Below, in pieces: positions 26,313 to 34,254 of a stretch of DNA of 64,000 nt (the first letter of the stretch is position 1; every line of letters starts with the position of its first letter). A program made the position numbers and the translations under genes. The stretch spans positions 5,682,001-5,746,000 of the forward strand of contig NZ_CP127385.1 of assembly GCF_030378205.1 (NCBI RefSeq), given 5' to 3'. Below the pieces are notes generated by a model. It was not told the DNA's origin. It ran no database searches and saw nothing but the letters and a program-made list of their open reading frames with translations. Source of the stretch: Bradyrhizobium sp. NP1 (lineage in GTDB: Bacteria > Pseudomonadota > Alphaproteobacteria > Rhizobiales > Xanthobacteraceae).

Positions 26313-26726
26313 GACGTCCTCCTTCGCTTCCCCATCCCTCACGCCACGGCCAGTCGCCCCGGCGCGATGACGTCGATGTCCATGTTAGCTGAATTGTGGG
26401 GTTTTGGCGCCGCGCCGAAAGACGCCTCCGGCCGGTCCATCGGGCGCAAGCCGCAATAAATATGGTCGGAATAACGGCCGGCAAGGCCATGACCGGCGGA
26501 TCGTTGGCGCGCATGTCCGCCATGCGCGCATGAGATTAAGTCTGGATCGGCGTCGACCGCGTCATTCGTATGATGATCATACTTCCATCGCGGTCAAAAA
26601 TCGCGTTTTAAGCTTCCGACCAGCCGCAGCAGAGAATTCCGTTGCTTTTTTTCAACGCCGATGGCGCGCCATTCCCTGTCGTCCCATGTCGAGTTCGGGG
26701 CTAGAACGAACGACAGAGAGAACGAT
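26313..26726. other. Intergenic region with a perfect 15-bp palindrome
   Basis: 414 bp without a gene. The only sharp structure is GTATGATGATCATAC at 26568-26582, a perfect palindrome around a central G, about 145 bp before the DUF3551 start and 256 bp before the slipin start. It could be an operator of a dimeric regulator. The rest shows no repeat, hairpin terminator or open frame worth calling. Confidence 0.45.
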
Positions 26727-27020
26727 ATGAAACAGCTTTGGAAATTGAGCGCCGCGCCGATCACCGCGCTGTCCGCGCTTGCTTTCATCGGGATGGCAAC
26801 GCCGGCGTCGGCGGCCGAATATTGTCGCAAGGACGTCACGTCGGCCGTCGTCTCCTGCAGCTTCTCCAGCCTGGAGCAGTGTCAGTCGATGTCCGCCGGC
26901 CGCGGCGGCGACTGCTACCGCGACCCCTTCCTCACTGACGCGAAGAGCGCCTTCGCTTATGCGCCGAAGGCCGTGCATCCGGCGAAGCCAGTCCGCGCCA
27001 GGACGCACGAGAGCCGCTAA
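26727..27020 (+). CDS. DUF3551-family small exported protein
   Basis: 97 residues from ATG 26727 (AGAGAGAACG upstream). Signal peptide to about residue 31 (ALSALAFIGMATPASAAE), then four cysteines (YCRK, VSCSF, QCQSMSAG, GDCYRDPF) in the spacing of DUF3551, a family abundant in Bradyrhizobium whose members are secreted, disulfide-bonded and functionally unknown. The C-terminal basic tail (KPVRARTHESR) is not part of the domain. Monocistronic. Confidence 0.82.
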   Translation: MKQLWKLSAAPITALSALAFIGMATPASAAEYCRKDVTSAVVSCSFSSLEQCQSMSAGRGGDCYRDPFLTDAKSAFAYAPKAVHPAKPVRARTHESR

Positions 27021-27107
27021 ACATCGCAATTGCGCTGACACACAACAGCTGCCGCTCGCATCACCTTGAAGCCAGGGTGCTGCGAGCGGCGCAGCCGGGT
27101 ATCTCGT

Positions 27108-27784
27108 TCACCACAGCGACGGCAGCAGCCGGTAGTGGACCCTGCCCTGATATTCGACGTAGCCGGGAAGGTGGCCGGCGAGGTACCGCTCTTCGTCGAC
27201 GATGCGCCACGCTAGCGCAGGCAGCGTTGCCAAAACCACCAGCACACCCCACCACGAACCGAGCGCAATCGGCATGCCAGCAAGCATGACCAGAGCGGCC
27301 GCATACATCGGATGACGGACGAGCGCTAAGGTCCGGACGATATCACGCGCTGCTCCGCCGCCACCTCGATCGTGGCAGCCGCAAAGCTGTTCTCCCTAAA
27401 GACCACCAACGTGCCGAGCAAGCCGAGCAAAACCAGGACGTCGCCCGCGATCGCGGCATAAGCCGGCATATGCGACCAGGCGAAGCGATGATCGAGGCCG
27501 GGCACCGCCAGCAGGCCGATGAACCCGAGCGACGCAAACGCCATGATGATCTTCTGGGCCGGCGTCTTCTCGGCGAACGGTCCGCCGCGCATCCGTCGCT
27601 CAAGCAGCGCCGGATCGTAGGTCATGAGGTAGACGATGATCGCGAACGAGCAGAGAAGGTAGAGCGAGAGGAACGCCCAGGCCTGCCAATAGCGCCATGT
27701 CCCGGCCGTGCCGAAAAGCAGCGCGGCCATGGCCAGGACGACAAGCGCCAGTGCGCCGAACGCTCTTCCGAGAAGCGAGTCCAT
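27108..27784 (-). pseudogene. Isoprenylcysteine carboxyl methyltransferase-like membrane protein, frameshifted
   Basis: The first part starts at ATG 27784 and reads 152 residues of a polytopic protein to a stop at 27326 right after VISSGP. The family's signature continues in another frame: Y-ALVRHPMYAAALVMLAG ... DEERYLAGHLPGYVEYQGRVHYRLLPSLW, ending at 27108. The span of 677 bp is 3n-1, and inserting one C in CCTTAGCGCTC (near 27329) restores SGPYALVRHPMY, the SAM-binding motif of ICMT/phospholipid-methyltransferase relatives. So one base is missing: a young pseudogene, programmed shift or sequence error. The intact protein would have ~225 residues and about five helices. Confidence 0.85.
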
Positions 27785-27830
27785 GGCGCAAGACTAGCAC
27801 GGCAGCCGGTGCGGCTCGCCTGCGCTCAGC

Positions 27831-28880
27831 TCATTGCTGCTTTTCCCAGAATGACAGCAGGCCCTGCGAGGCCGAGCCGCCGATCACGCAGGGGATTCCG
27901 ATGGCCACCTGCCCCAGCGCCGCTGCCGACACGCAGCCCAGTGCGAGGGCCCCGACACCAACCTGACCCCAGAAATCGAGGTTGCGGCGCGAATCCGACC
28001 CCTTCGCCTTGAGCTCGTCGACGGCGGCAAGCGCGTCCTTGCGCACGGCGCCGAGCTGAACGGTATCGGCCGCCTGCACCACTTCCTTGAGCGGCACCTT
28101 GACCGGCTCCGGCTGGGTCGACAGTTCACTGCGCAGATATTCGCGCAACTCCGCATCGCGCACGGCATAACTTGCAAGCGTGTAGCGCGCCATGCTGCCA
28201 ACCGTCAGCTTGTCGACGGTGTCGCGGCTCTTCGACCACGGCAGCATCTGCAAGATGCGCAGGACCGGCATGTGGGAGCCGGTCGCGAAATAGTAACCCC
28301 ACAATGTGTCGAGCAGATCCTGATTGCCAGCATAGGTAAGCGCCGTGTCCAGCTTCTTCTGCTCCTTGGTGAAGGGGTTCTTGAACACGCCGCGCAGCTT
28401 GTCCATCATTCCGGGCTTGGCCTCTTCAAGCGGAATCTCGGTAAGGATCGGCAGCGCCCCGGCCAAATATGCGTCGATCATCACTCGCCGCCCCGGCATC
28501 TTCGGCGCGACCCGACGCAGCAGGTTGCGCCAGTCCGGAAGCCCGGAATAGGCGATCGCGCGCACGATCACCCATTCGCCTTCCGGTGGCACCGGAAAGA
28601 AGCTGTTGACGAGCTGCTCCGCCTTGGCTGGGTTCGACCCGATCGCGCCGGCGATAAAGCCCAGGTAGATCCCGGCATTCTCCGGCTCCTTGAAGGTCTG
28701 CGCATGGAAGAGCACGCGAACCGCTGCCGGCACGTGGGCGTAGTCCGGCTTGGCGCGGTAGTTATAGATCCACTGCTGAACCACGCTCAGCGACGCCCGC
28801 GGATCGATCTCCGGTGTCACAACGGCGTGAGCCGGTACGATCAGCATGAACAGGAAAGCGACGAAGGATACGCGACGCAT
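27831..28880 (-). CDS. Exported protein of unknown function
   Basis: 349 residues from ATG 28880 (GGTGGGAGC upstream). Signal peptide MRRVSFVAFLFMLIVPAHAV. The middle is helical with repeat-like units resembling TPR/Sel1-type packing (GIYLGFIAGAIGSNPAKAEQLV, WVIVRAIAYSGLPDWRNLLRRV), and the C-terminal part has two hydrophobic segments (VGVGALALGCVSAAALGQVAIGIPCVIGG) that may enter a membrane. No family recognised. Divergent from the BamA-family gene, with 242 bp between them. Confidence 0.75.
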   Translation of the reverse strand: MRRVSFVAFLFMLIVPAHAVVTPEIDPRASLSVVQQWIYNYRAKPDYAHVPAAVRVLFHAQTFKEPENAGIYLGFIAGAIGSNPAKAEQLVNSFFPVPPEGEWVIVRAIAYSGLPDWRNLLRRVAPKMPGRRVMIDAYLAGALPILTEIPLEEAKPGMMDKLRGVFKNPFTKEQKKLDTALTYAGNQDLLDTLWGYYFATGSHMPVLRILQMLPWSKSRDTVDKLTVGSMARYTLASYAVRDAELREYLRSELSTQPEPVKVPLKEVVQAADTVQLGAVRKDALAAVDELKAKGSDSRRNLDFWGQVGVGALALGCVSAAALGQVAIGIPCVIGGSASQGLLSFWEKQQ

Positions 28881-29122
28881 GTGATGCTCCCACCGCAACG
28901 TTCGCGGCGTGAAACCTACAAAACCGCGACGTTCTCGATATCTGGCTGACCAGCAATTAGAGCCGCCATGCAAGCGATTTTGGGGAGCGGCCGGTGCGGC
29001 ACCGCGTCGAAATTGTGGCAACGTCAATTTGGGCCCGCAACTGACCCCGGCTCCGACATTCTTTTGCCCAGCGGGCGCACTTCGATCCCCCTGTGAATGG
29101 AAGTGACAGGCGGAACGTGACG

Positions 29123-31456
29123 ATGGACAAGGTGCCGAGCCGGCATCGCCGACTGGGTCGTGGCGCGGCAGCGTTCTTCGCCGCGCTGCTGGCGCTATCG
29201 GCCGTCCCGGCAAGCGCGGCTGAGGCGATCGCAGTCGAAGGCAATCACCGTGTCGAAGCCGATACAGTGCGCTCGTATTTTCATCCCGCAGCCGACGGGC
29301 GGCTCGACGCGGCGGCACTCGACGATGCACTGAAATCGCTGATCGCAACCGGGCTGTTTGACGATGTCACGGTGCGGCGCGTCGGCGACAAGATCGTGGT
29401 CCACCTGGTCGAAGCCAAGCTGCTCGACCGCGTGGCCTTCGAAGGCAACAAGAAGATCAAGGACACGGACCTCACCCCCGCCGTCGAGTCGAAGGCGCGC
29501 GGACCGCTGCAGCGCGCGACCGTGCAGGGCGACGTCGGCCGCATCATGGACGTCTACCGGCATCACGGACGTGACGACGTCAGCGTGGAGCCCCAGATCA
29601 TCGATCGCGGAAACGATCGGGTCGATCTCGTCTTCGCGATCACCGAAGGCAAGAAGACGACCGTGCATGAGATCAATTTCATCGGCAACCATGCCTTCGG
29701 CAAGCGGCAGCTCGCGGCCGTGATCAAGACATCCGCAACCAACATGTTGAGCTTCCTGACTGGCGGCGACGTCTACGATCCCGATCGCGTCGCCGAGGAC
29801 CGCGAGCAGCTGCGGCTCTATTATCGCAACCACGGCTACGCCGACGCCAGCGTGTCGGAGGCCCGCGCCGAATACGATCCGGCCAGCCGGGGCTTCACGT
29901 TGACCTTCGTCCTCGATGAGGGACCGCTCTATCACTTTGGCGACATCGGCATCGTCTGCAACGTTCCAGGCCTCGACGCGGAACGGCTGCGCCGGCGACT
30001 GCTGGCCCGCAGCGGCGCCGTGTTCGACGGCAGCGCCCTCGACAAGACCACCGACGCGCTCGCGATCGAGATGGCCAGGCTCGGCTATCCCTTTGCCCAC
30101 GCTGAACCGCGCATCACCCGCGACGCCATCGGCTCAAAGGCCGACGTCGCCTTCGTCATCGACGAGGGAAAACGGACCTATGTCGAGCGCATTGAGATTC
30201 ACGGCAACAGCCGTACTCGCGACTATGTGATCCGCCGCGAATTCGATTTCGGCGAAGGCGACGCCTACAACAAGACGTTGATCGACCGTGCCGAACGTCG
30301 CTTGAAGAACCTGAACTACTTCAAGACCGTCAAGATCACGACCCGGCCGGGCTCGACGGCGGACCGCATCGTGCTCGACGTGGAGACCGTCGACCAGTCG
30401 ACCGGCGATTTCAACATCGCCGGCGGCTATTCGACGACCGACGGCTGGCTCGGCGAGATCAAGCTCGGCGACCGCAACTTCTACGGGACCGGCGATGCCG
30501 TGCAGACGACGTTCATGTACGGCCAGTATTCGCGCGGCGCCGACCTGTCGGTGACCGATCCATCGATCTTCGGCAACCGCATTTCCGGCGGTGTCGACAT
30601 TTTCGGCAAGCAGACGGTCGCCAACACCTACCAGTCCTATGGCATCGACACCTACGGCACGACGTTCACGCTCGGCATGCCGATAACGGAAGAAACCAGC
30701 ATCGGCTGGCGCTACTCGATCTACAACCAGAACGTCACCCTCGACCCGACCTCGCTCGCCGCCCCGGCGTCGCTGCCGATCCAGCAGGCGGCTGCAACCG
30801 GTCCGCAATGGGTCTCGGACGTCGGCGACACCATCACCTACAACACGCTCGACAACAACAAGATGCCGACCAACGGCATCAATTCGCAGTTGCGACAGGA
30901 CCTCGCGGGTCTCGGCGGCGACGTGAAATTCCTGAAGACGACCGAAGACGTGCGCTACTACCAGGCGATCAACGACGATCTGGTTGGGCTGGTGCGTGGC
31001 CAGGGCGGCTACATCACGGGCTGGGGCGGCCAGCAGGTGCCGCTGACCAACAGCTTCTTTGGCGGCCCGAGTCTGGTGCGCGGTTTCGCACCCAACGGCT
31101 TCGGTCCGCGCGATCTGACGCCCGGCACAACCATGGACAATGTTGGCGGCAGCATGTACTGGGCGACAACGGCTGAACTGCAGAGCGCGATACCCGGCGT
31201 TCCCCAGGAATACGGCCTGCGCGCGTCCGCTTTCGTCGATGCCGGCAGCGTGTTCCGCTACAACGGTCCGACGACGTTTCCCGGCTCGGCCCAATCGCTG
31301 CAGGTGGCCAACAACAACGTGGTGCGGTCCTCCGTCGGTGCCGGGCTGACCTGGGCCTCGCCATTCGGGGCGCTGACGGTCAATTACGCCGTGCCCCTCA
31401 CGAAAGCGTCGTACGACGTCGTGCAGCGGCTGAACTTCAACGCCGGGCCGTTCTGA
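29123..31456 (+). CDS. Omp85/BamA-family outer-membrane assembly protein
   Basis: 777 residues from ATG 29123 with a signal peptide ending ASAAE. Five POTRA domains can be traced by their strand signatures: AIAVEGNHRVE, RVAFEGNKKIKD, EINFIGNHAFGK, FGDIGIVCNVPG and VERIEIHGNSRTRD. The 16-stranded barrel follows, with the L6 motif VRGF (LVRGFAPNGFGPRDL) and a C-terminal Phe. BamA inserts beta-barrels into the outer membrane. The usual neighbours (rseP, lpxD, fabZ, lpxA) are absent, and it sits next to unrelated genes, so it is probably a second, non-housekeeping copy. Confidence 0.92.
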   Translation: MDKVPSRHRRLGRGAAAFFAALLALSAVPASAAEAIAVEGNHRVEADTVRSYFHPAADGRLDAAALDDALKSLIATGLFDDVTVRRVGDKIVVHLVEAKLLDRVAFEGNKKIKDTDLTPAVESKARGPLQRATVQGDVGRIMDVYRHHGRDDVSVEPQIIDRGNDRVDLVFAITEGKKTTVHEINFIGNHAFGKRQLAAVIKTSATNMLSFLTGGDVYDPDRVAEDREQLRLYYRNHGYADASVSEARAEYDPASRGFTLTFVLDEGPLYHFGDIGIVCNVPGLDAERLRRRLLARSGAVFDGSALDKTTDALAIEMARLGYPFAHAEPRITRDAIGSKADVAFVIDEGKRTYVERIEIHGNSRTRDYVIRREFDFGEGDAYNKTLIDRAERRLKNLNYFKTVKITTRPGSTADRIVLDVETVDQSTGDFNIAGGYSTTDGWLGEIKLGDRNFYGTGDAVQTTFMYGQYSRGADLSVTDPSIFGNRISGGVDIFGKQTVANTYQSYGIDTYGTTFTLGMPITEETSIGWRYSIYNQNVTLDPTSLAAPASLPIQQAAATGPQWVSDVGDTITYNTLDNNKMPTNGINSQLRQDLAGLGGDVKFLKTTEDVRYYQAINDDLVGLVRGQGGYITGWGGQQVPLTNSFFGGPSLVRGFAPNGFGPRDLTPGTTMDNVGGSMYWATTAELQSAIPGVPQEYGLRASAFVDAGSVFRYNGPTTFPGSAQSLQVANNNVVRSSVGAGLTWASPFGALTVNYAVPLTKASYDVVQRLNFNAGPF

Positions 31457-31511
31457 GCAGGCGCGTGACAGCGCCGCACAGCGACCGACCGGCCGGCCAG
31501 CCGCTCTTGCG

Positions 31512-31814
31512 TCACCCCGTTATGAAGGCGAACAGGTCGGCATTCAAACGGTCCTTGTGCGTGACGAAAAGACCGTGCAGCGCCCCCTCATAGACTTTCA
31601 GCTGCGCGTTCGGGATCAGGGCCGCCGTCGGCCGGCCGGTGAGCTCGATCGGAGCGGACGCATCCTTGTCGCCGTGAACGACGAGCACCGCAACGGAAAT
31701 CTTCGGCAGCTCCTTTCGGAAATCCGTCGCCGTCATGGTTCGGTTGCACTCGACCGCAACACGGAGCGGGGTACTCAGCATCAGCTGCTTGATCCATTCC
31801 TGCTCGCGGGTCGA
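31512..31814 (-). pseudogene. C-terminal remnant of an alpha/beta-hydrolase
   Basis: Only the last ~100 residues are left: WIKQLMLSTPLRVAVECNRTMTATDFRKEL, then VLVVHGDKDASAPIELTGR (acid-residue strand of the triad) and EGALHGLFVTHKDRLNADLFAFITG (His). This is the C-terminus of a haloperoxidase-type esterase; the nucleophile elbow and N-terminal two thirds are missing. An in-frame TAA at 31815-31817 lies just upstream of the homologous part, so the breakpoint is near 31815, immediately before the next gene. An ATG at 31781 could give an 89-residue peptide, but it would lack the catalytic Ser. Confidence 0.7.
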
Positions 31815-31839
31815 TTACGTCCGACGTAAGCGGAACGCG

Positions 31840-32391
31840 TCAGGGACGCGCCGTCACAAACCCGTAGATCAGGGCCAGCCGGTCGAGACATTCGCGAAAA
31901 CGCCGCGAGAAATAGTCCTTCCAGCGCTGCGTCTGCAGCCCGCGCCGGTCTCCGATCTGCTCCATGGTCATTCCCATGATCAGCACCTCGTGCACCAGCA
32001 CCGCGCCGTCGGTGCCGAGTTCGCGCTCGATGCGGTTCAGCCGCTGCGCCGCCTGGCGCTGGCCCTCGGTGATCGGCTCCCGCATCCGTGCGCCGTCGAC
32101 ATGGTCACGTCCGGGATCGACCGCCTGCGGACCACGCTCAGCCCTTTCCCAGTCGTTCTGGAACGCCCGGCCGCCCTGATATTGCGCGTCGTCGATCTGC
32201 CCATGCGCGTGAAGCCGCCCGAGAGGGTCGTTGCGGATCGAACGCAGCGCCACGACCTTCCCCCCCGGATCGAGCGCCAGGGGATCGTCGATCTCGACCG
32301 TCGCCACCTCGGCATTGAGCGGCAGGTCTCGCGAACGCCGGTCATGCAGCTTGGCGATGCGGTAGGACTTGTTCCGTTTGACACGTGGCAC
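31840..32391 (-). CDS. DNA-binding-like protein with C-terminal HTH (phage/sigma-like), unknown role
   Basis: 183 residues. N-terminal basic segment, then DPLGRLHAHGQIDDAQYQGGRAFQNDWERAERG, a helical core seen in a group of alphaproteobacterial hypothetical proteins, and a C-terminal helix-turn-helix-like stretch (MTMEQIGDRRGLQTQRWKDYFSRRFRECLDRLA) that resembles sigma-70 region-4/phage regulator forms. It lies 33 bp downstream of the GcrA-like gene on the same strand and is probably co-transcribed, so it would fall under the same S24 repressor. Function not established. Confidence 0.65.
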   Translation of the reverse strand: MPRVKRNKSYRIAKLHDRRSRDLPLNAEVATVEIDDPLALDPGGKVVALRSIRNDPLGRLHAHGQIDDAQYQGGRAFQNDWERAERGPQAVDPGRDHVDGARMREPITEGQRQAAQRLNRIERELGTDGAVLVHEVLIMGMTMEQIGDRRGLQTQRWKDYFSRRFRECLDRLALIYGFVTARP

Positions 32392-32424
32392 GTTGATACT
32401 CCTGCTGCCTTGGGGTTTCGGTGG

Positions 32425-32955
32425 CTAGGCCGCTTTCACCAGCCGCAGCACGACCGGCGCGGCGCCGCGCTCCGATCCGAGCCCGGGGTCACGGGTTAGA
32501 CGGAAGTGCGCCGTGCAATAGCTTGAGCCCTTCCGTCTCGGATGGCCGCAGAAGGTGATGGGTTCGCCGTCCTTGTCGCCGCCGTACGGGTAACGGCAAT
32601 CGCCGGCTTCGAGCTCGACGAGCGGAACGAGCCGCGGCCTGATGCCGACACAACGGAGCTTGACGGGTTCGGCGTGGTGTATTGCTGGTGTCGGCTCGGT
32701 CTTTGCAGCAGCGCCAGCGCGGCCTGCCCGGTGCGGCCGTGGCGGCCTCGTCTGAGGTGGCACGCGCTGCGGGCTCGCCGGCTTCGCCGGCCCCGTGAGC
32801 CCCATTCGCTTGCTGCGGCCAATCGTGGCGTTTCGTGTGTAGTTCGTTCCAAACCTCTCGTTGATGGTCTTCGCGATCTCCGAATGGGACAAGCCTTTCG
32901 CCATGAGCTCGCGCAGCGCGTCGGAATGCTCCGGCGCCCAGTTGGTCGCTTGCAT
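32425..32955 (-). CDS. GcrA-family cell-cycle regulator-like protein
   Basis: 176 residues from ATG 32955. The N-terminus is the GcrA DNA-binding domain: a tryptophan-containing helix (NWAPEHSDALRELMAKGLSHSEIAKTIN) and TRNATIGRSKRMGL, matching the TRNAVIGKxxRLGL signature. A Pro/Arg-rich linker leads to the C-terminal CRYPYGGDKDGEPITFCGHPRR...YCTAHF domain, which in GcrA contacts sigma-70 region 2. GcrA activates promoters holding methylated GANTC sites. This is likely an accessory copy: it sits divergent from an S24 repressor, with a repressor-type operator in its promoter spacer (TTGACT 33045-33040, 17 bp, GAAATT 33022-33017). Confidence 0.85.
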   Translation of the reverse strand: MQATNWAPEHSDALRELMAKGLSHSEIAKTINERFGTNYTRNATIGRSKRMGLTGPAKPASPQRVPPQTRPPRPHRAGRAGAAAKTEPTPAIHHAEPVKLRCVGIRPRLVPLVELEAGDCRYPYGGDKDGEPITFCGHPRRKGSSYCTAHFRLTRDPGLGSERGAAPVVLRLVKAA

Positions 32956-33018
32956 GAATTTTGCCTTTGTACGCGACGGATATGCGGGCTGATCCCGATT
33001 CCGGTGCAGGCGGAGTAA

Positions 33019-33035
33019 TTTCTGATATTCCGAAA
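33019..33035. promoter_or_regulatory. Operator O1 of the S24 repressor, over the gcrA-like promoter
   Basis: TTTCTGATATTCCGAAA fits the dyad TTTCTGA-N3-TCAGAAA found twice downstream (33768, 33799) with one mismatch in the arms. It lies inside the spacer and -10 of a minus-strand promoter, TTGACT (33045-33040) with GAAATT (33022-33017) 17 bp away, which drives the gcrA-like gene. Binding there would block RNA polymerase. Confidence 0.7.
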
Positions 33036-33051
33036 TGAAAGTCAAGCTTGA

Positions 33052-33068
33052 TTTCGGATAATCAGAAT
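33052..33068. promoter_or_regulatory. Operator O2 of the S24 repressor, over its own promoter
   Basis: TTTCGGATAATCAGAAT matches the same dyad with arms TTTCGGA and TCAGAAT. Its centre is 33 bp (about three turns) from the centre of O1, allowing two dimers to bind the same face. It fills the spacer of a plus-strand promoter TTGATT (33048-33053) / TATGAG (33072-33077), spaced 18 bp, in front of the repressor gene: autoregulation. Confidence 0.65.
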
Positions 33069-33108
33069 TGCTATGAGTAGAGTGGATTCGAAAGCCGGAG
33101 CGCCTGCC

Positions 33109-33747
33109 ATGCTTGACGTCGTGATGATCGAACGGGGGCTGAAGAAGCCGGGCAAGACCAAGGGTGGCCTCGCGCTGGCGATGGGCGTGCGCCCGGGCGC
33201 GGTCTCCGAAATTCTGGCCGGACAACGGCTGATCAAGGCTTCCGAGATCGACGCCATCATCGCCTATCTGGAACTGAACGCGGTGCCGATCATGGGACGG
33301 GTCGGCGCCGGCGCCTCCATCGAGCCCGAGCACGAGCAGGTGCCCCCTGAAGGGCTCGGCGATGTCGAACTGCCCTTCCCGATCTCGGAGGAAACCGTCG
33401 CATTCGAAGTATCAGGCGATTCCATGCTGCCGAAATACGAGAACGGCGACATCATCGTGGTCTATCGCGAACAACGCCATCCGCTCGCGAGCTTCTATGG
33501 CGAGGAGGCCGCAGTGCGGCTGAGGACGGGCGAGCGCTATCTGAAGACCATCGAGCGCGGAAAATCCCCAAACCTCGTCAACCTCACCAGCTTCAACGCC
33601 AAGCCGATCAGCGGGGTGAAGCTGGAATGGATCGGGGAAATCTGCGTAACCCTGCCGCGCGGCCAGATCGAGCGGCTGCGCGCCAGATCCGCGAGCCGCG
33701 CTCGAAAGGCGGCAAGGCCTGCGGATGGCCGCCCGCCCGAGAAGTGA
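33109..33747 (+). CDS. S24-family (LexA/CI-type) self-cleaving transcriptional repressor
   Basis: 212 residues from ATG 33109, preferred because GGAG lies 8 bp before it and a promoter ends at 33077; ATG 33073 would overlap that promoter. Residues ~15-58 form an HTH (GGLALAMGVRPGAVSEILAGQ). The C-terminal S24 domain has the catalytic Ser105 (VSGDSMLPKYENGDI) and Lys146 (GERYLKTIE), with a possible self-cleavage site at the Ala-Gly in GRVGAGAS (residues 63-70). Such repressors are inactivated by RecA filaments after DNA damage. Four matching operators flank it, two in front of the divergent gcrA-like gene and two before the 91-residue gene, so it is the centre of a small regulon. Confidence 0.88.
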   Translation: MLDVVMIERGLKKPGKTKGGLALAMGVRPGAVSEILAGQRLIKASEIDAIIAYLELNAVPIMGRVGAGASIEPEHEQVPPEGLGDVELPFPISEETVAFEVSGDSMLPKYENGDIIVVYREQRHPLASFYGEEAAVRLRTGERYLKTIERGKSPNLVNLTSFNAKPISGVKLEWIGEICVTLPRGQIERLRARSASRARKAARPADGRPPEK

Positions 33748-33767
33748 AGCTGGGTACCACTGAGCGG

Positions 33768-33784
33768 TTTCTGATTTTCAGAAA
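33768..33784. promoter_or_regulatory. Operator O3 (perfect palindrome)
   Basis: TTTCTGATTTTCAGAAA, arms TTTCTGA and TCAGAAA with a 3-bp centre. The identical 17-mer recurs at 33799-33815, centres 31 bp apart. Lies upstream of the -35 box of the promoter for the 91-residue gene, where it may add cooperative binding to O4. Confidence 0.75.
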
Positions 33785-33790
33785 TTGGGC

Positions 33791-33819
33791 TTGACTATTT
33801 TCTGATTTTCAGAAATAAT
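33791..33819 (+). promoter_or_regulatory. Sigma-70-type promoter of the 91-residue gene, probably leaderless
   Basis: -35 TTGACT (33791-33796), 17-bp spacer, -10 AATAAT (33814-33819). The start of transcription would be about 7 bp downstream, i.e. at or next to the A of the ATG at 33827, and no Shine-Dalgarno sequence is present (GACCCC precedes the ATG). The mRNA is therefore predicted to be leaderless. The spacer is occupied by operator O4. Confidence 0.7.
33799..33815. promoter_or_regulatory. Operator O4 in the spacer of the 91-residue gene's promoter
   Basis: Second exact copy of TTTCTGATTTTCAGAAA. It lies between TTGACT and AATAAT, so repressor binding would exclude RNA polymerase completely. 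Derepression would follow repressor self-cleavage. Confidence 0.75.
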
Positions 33820-33826
33820 CGACCCC

Positions 33827-34102
33827 ATGCAATACTTCGTGGTGATGATCGACTACGGCAGGCGCGGTCGCGAGGCGGTGGTCGATCCAGAGGTCACGCG
33901 GCGCGAAGTGGTCTCGCGCGTCACCTCTGGCGAATACAAGAACATCAGCTTCATCCACGAGATCGTGGATGCCTGCGTCGAGGACGTCACCGCCGAAATC
34001 CTCAAGGAAGCCGCCCTCCCCGAGCCCGCGCCCGGTGCCGCCGAGCTGCAGGCCAATCACTTCGACCATCTCAGGGATTTGCGAAAGCACGAGAGCGTCT
34101 GA
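33827..34102 (+). CDS. Small protein under S24 repressor control, unknown function
   Basis: 91 residues, soluble, no signal peptide. Begins MQYFVVMIDYGRRGREAVVDPEVTRREVVSRV, with a later acidic helical part (HEIVDACVEDVTAEILKEAAL) and an end with His and Asp residues (QANHFDHLRDLRKHESV). No family recognised, though small proteins of this type are common next to rhizobial regulators. Its promoter contains two perfect repressor operators and no ribosome binding site, so expression should be tight and induced when the repressor is cleaved. A role in the DNA-damage response or as an anti-repressor is inference. Confidence 0.75.
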   Translation: MQYFVVMIDYGRRGREAVVDPEVTRREVVSRVTSGEYKNISFIHEIVDACVEDVTAEILKEAALPEPAPGAAELQANHFDHLRDLRKHESV

Positions 34103-34254
34103 GGAGCCGGGATCGGCCCCGGCTCCTTCTCCTCACTTGTTGCGCTGCACTCCGATCACTTGATCTTGCGTCATCGCCCGCAATGCTGTCAGTCTGTGGC
34201 AACGCCCGGAAACGGGGGCTCACGGGCGCGTCGCAGTTCCAACGGGCTCGTCAC

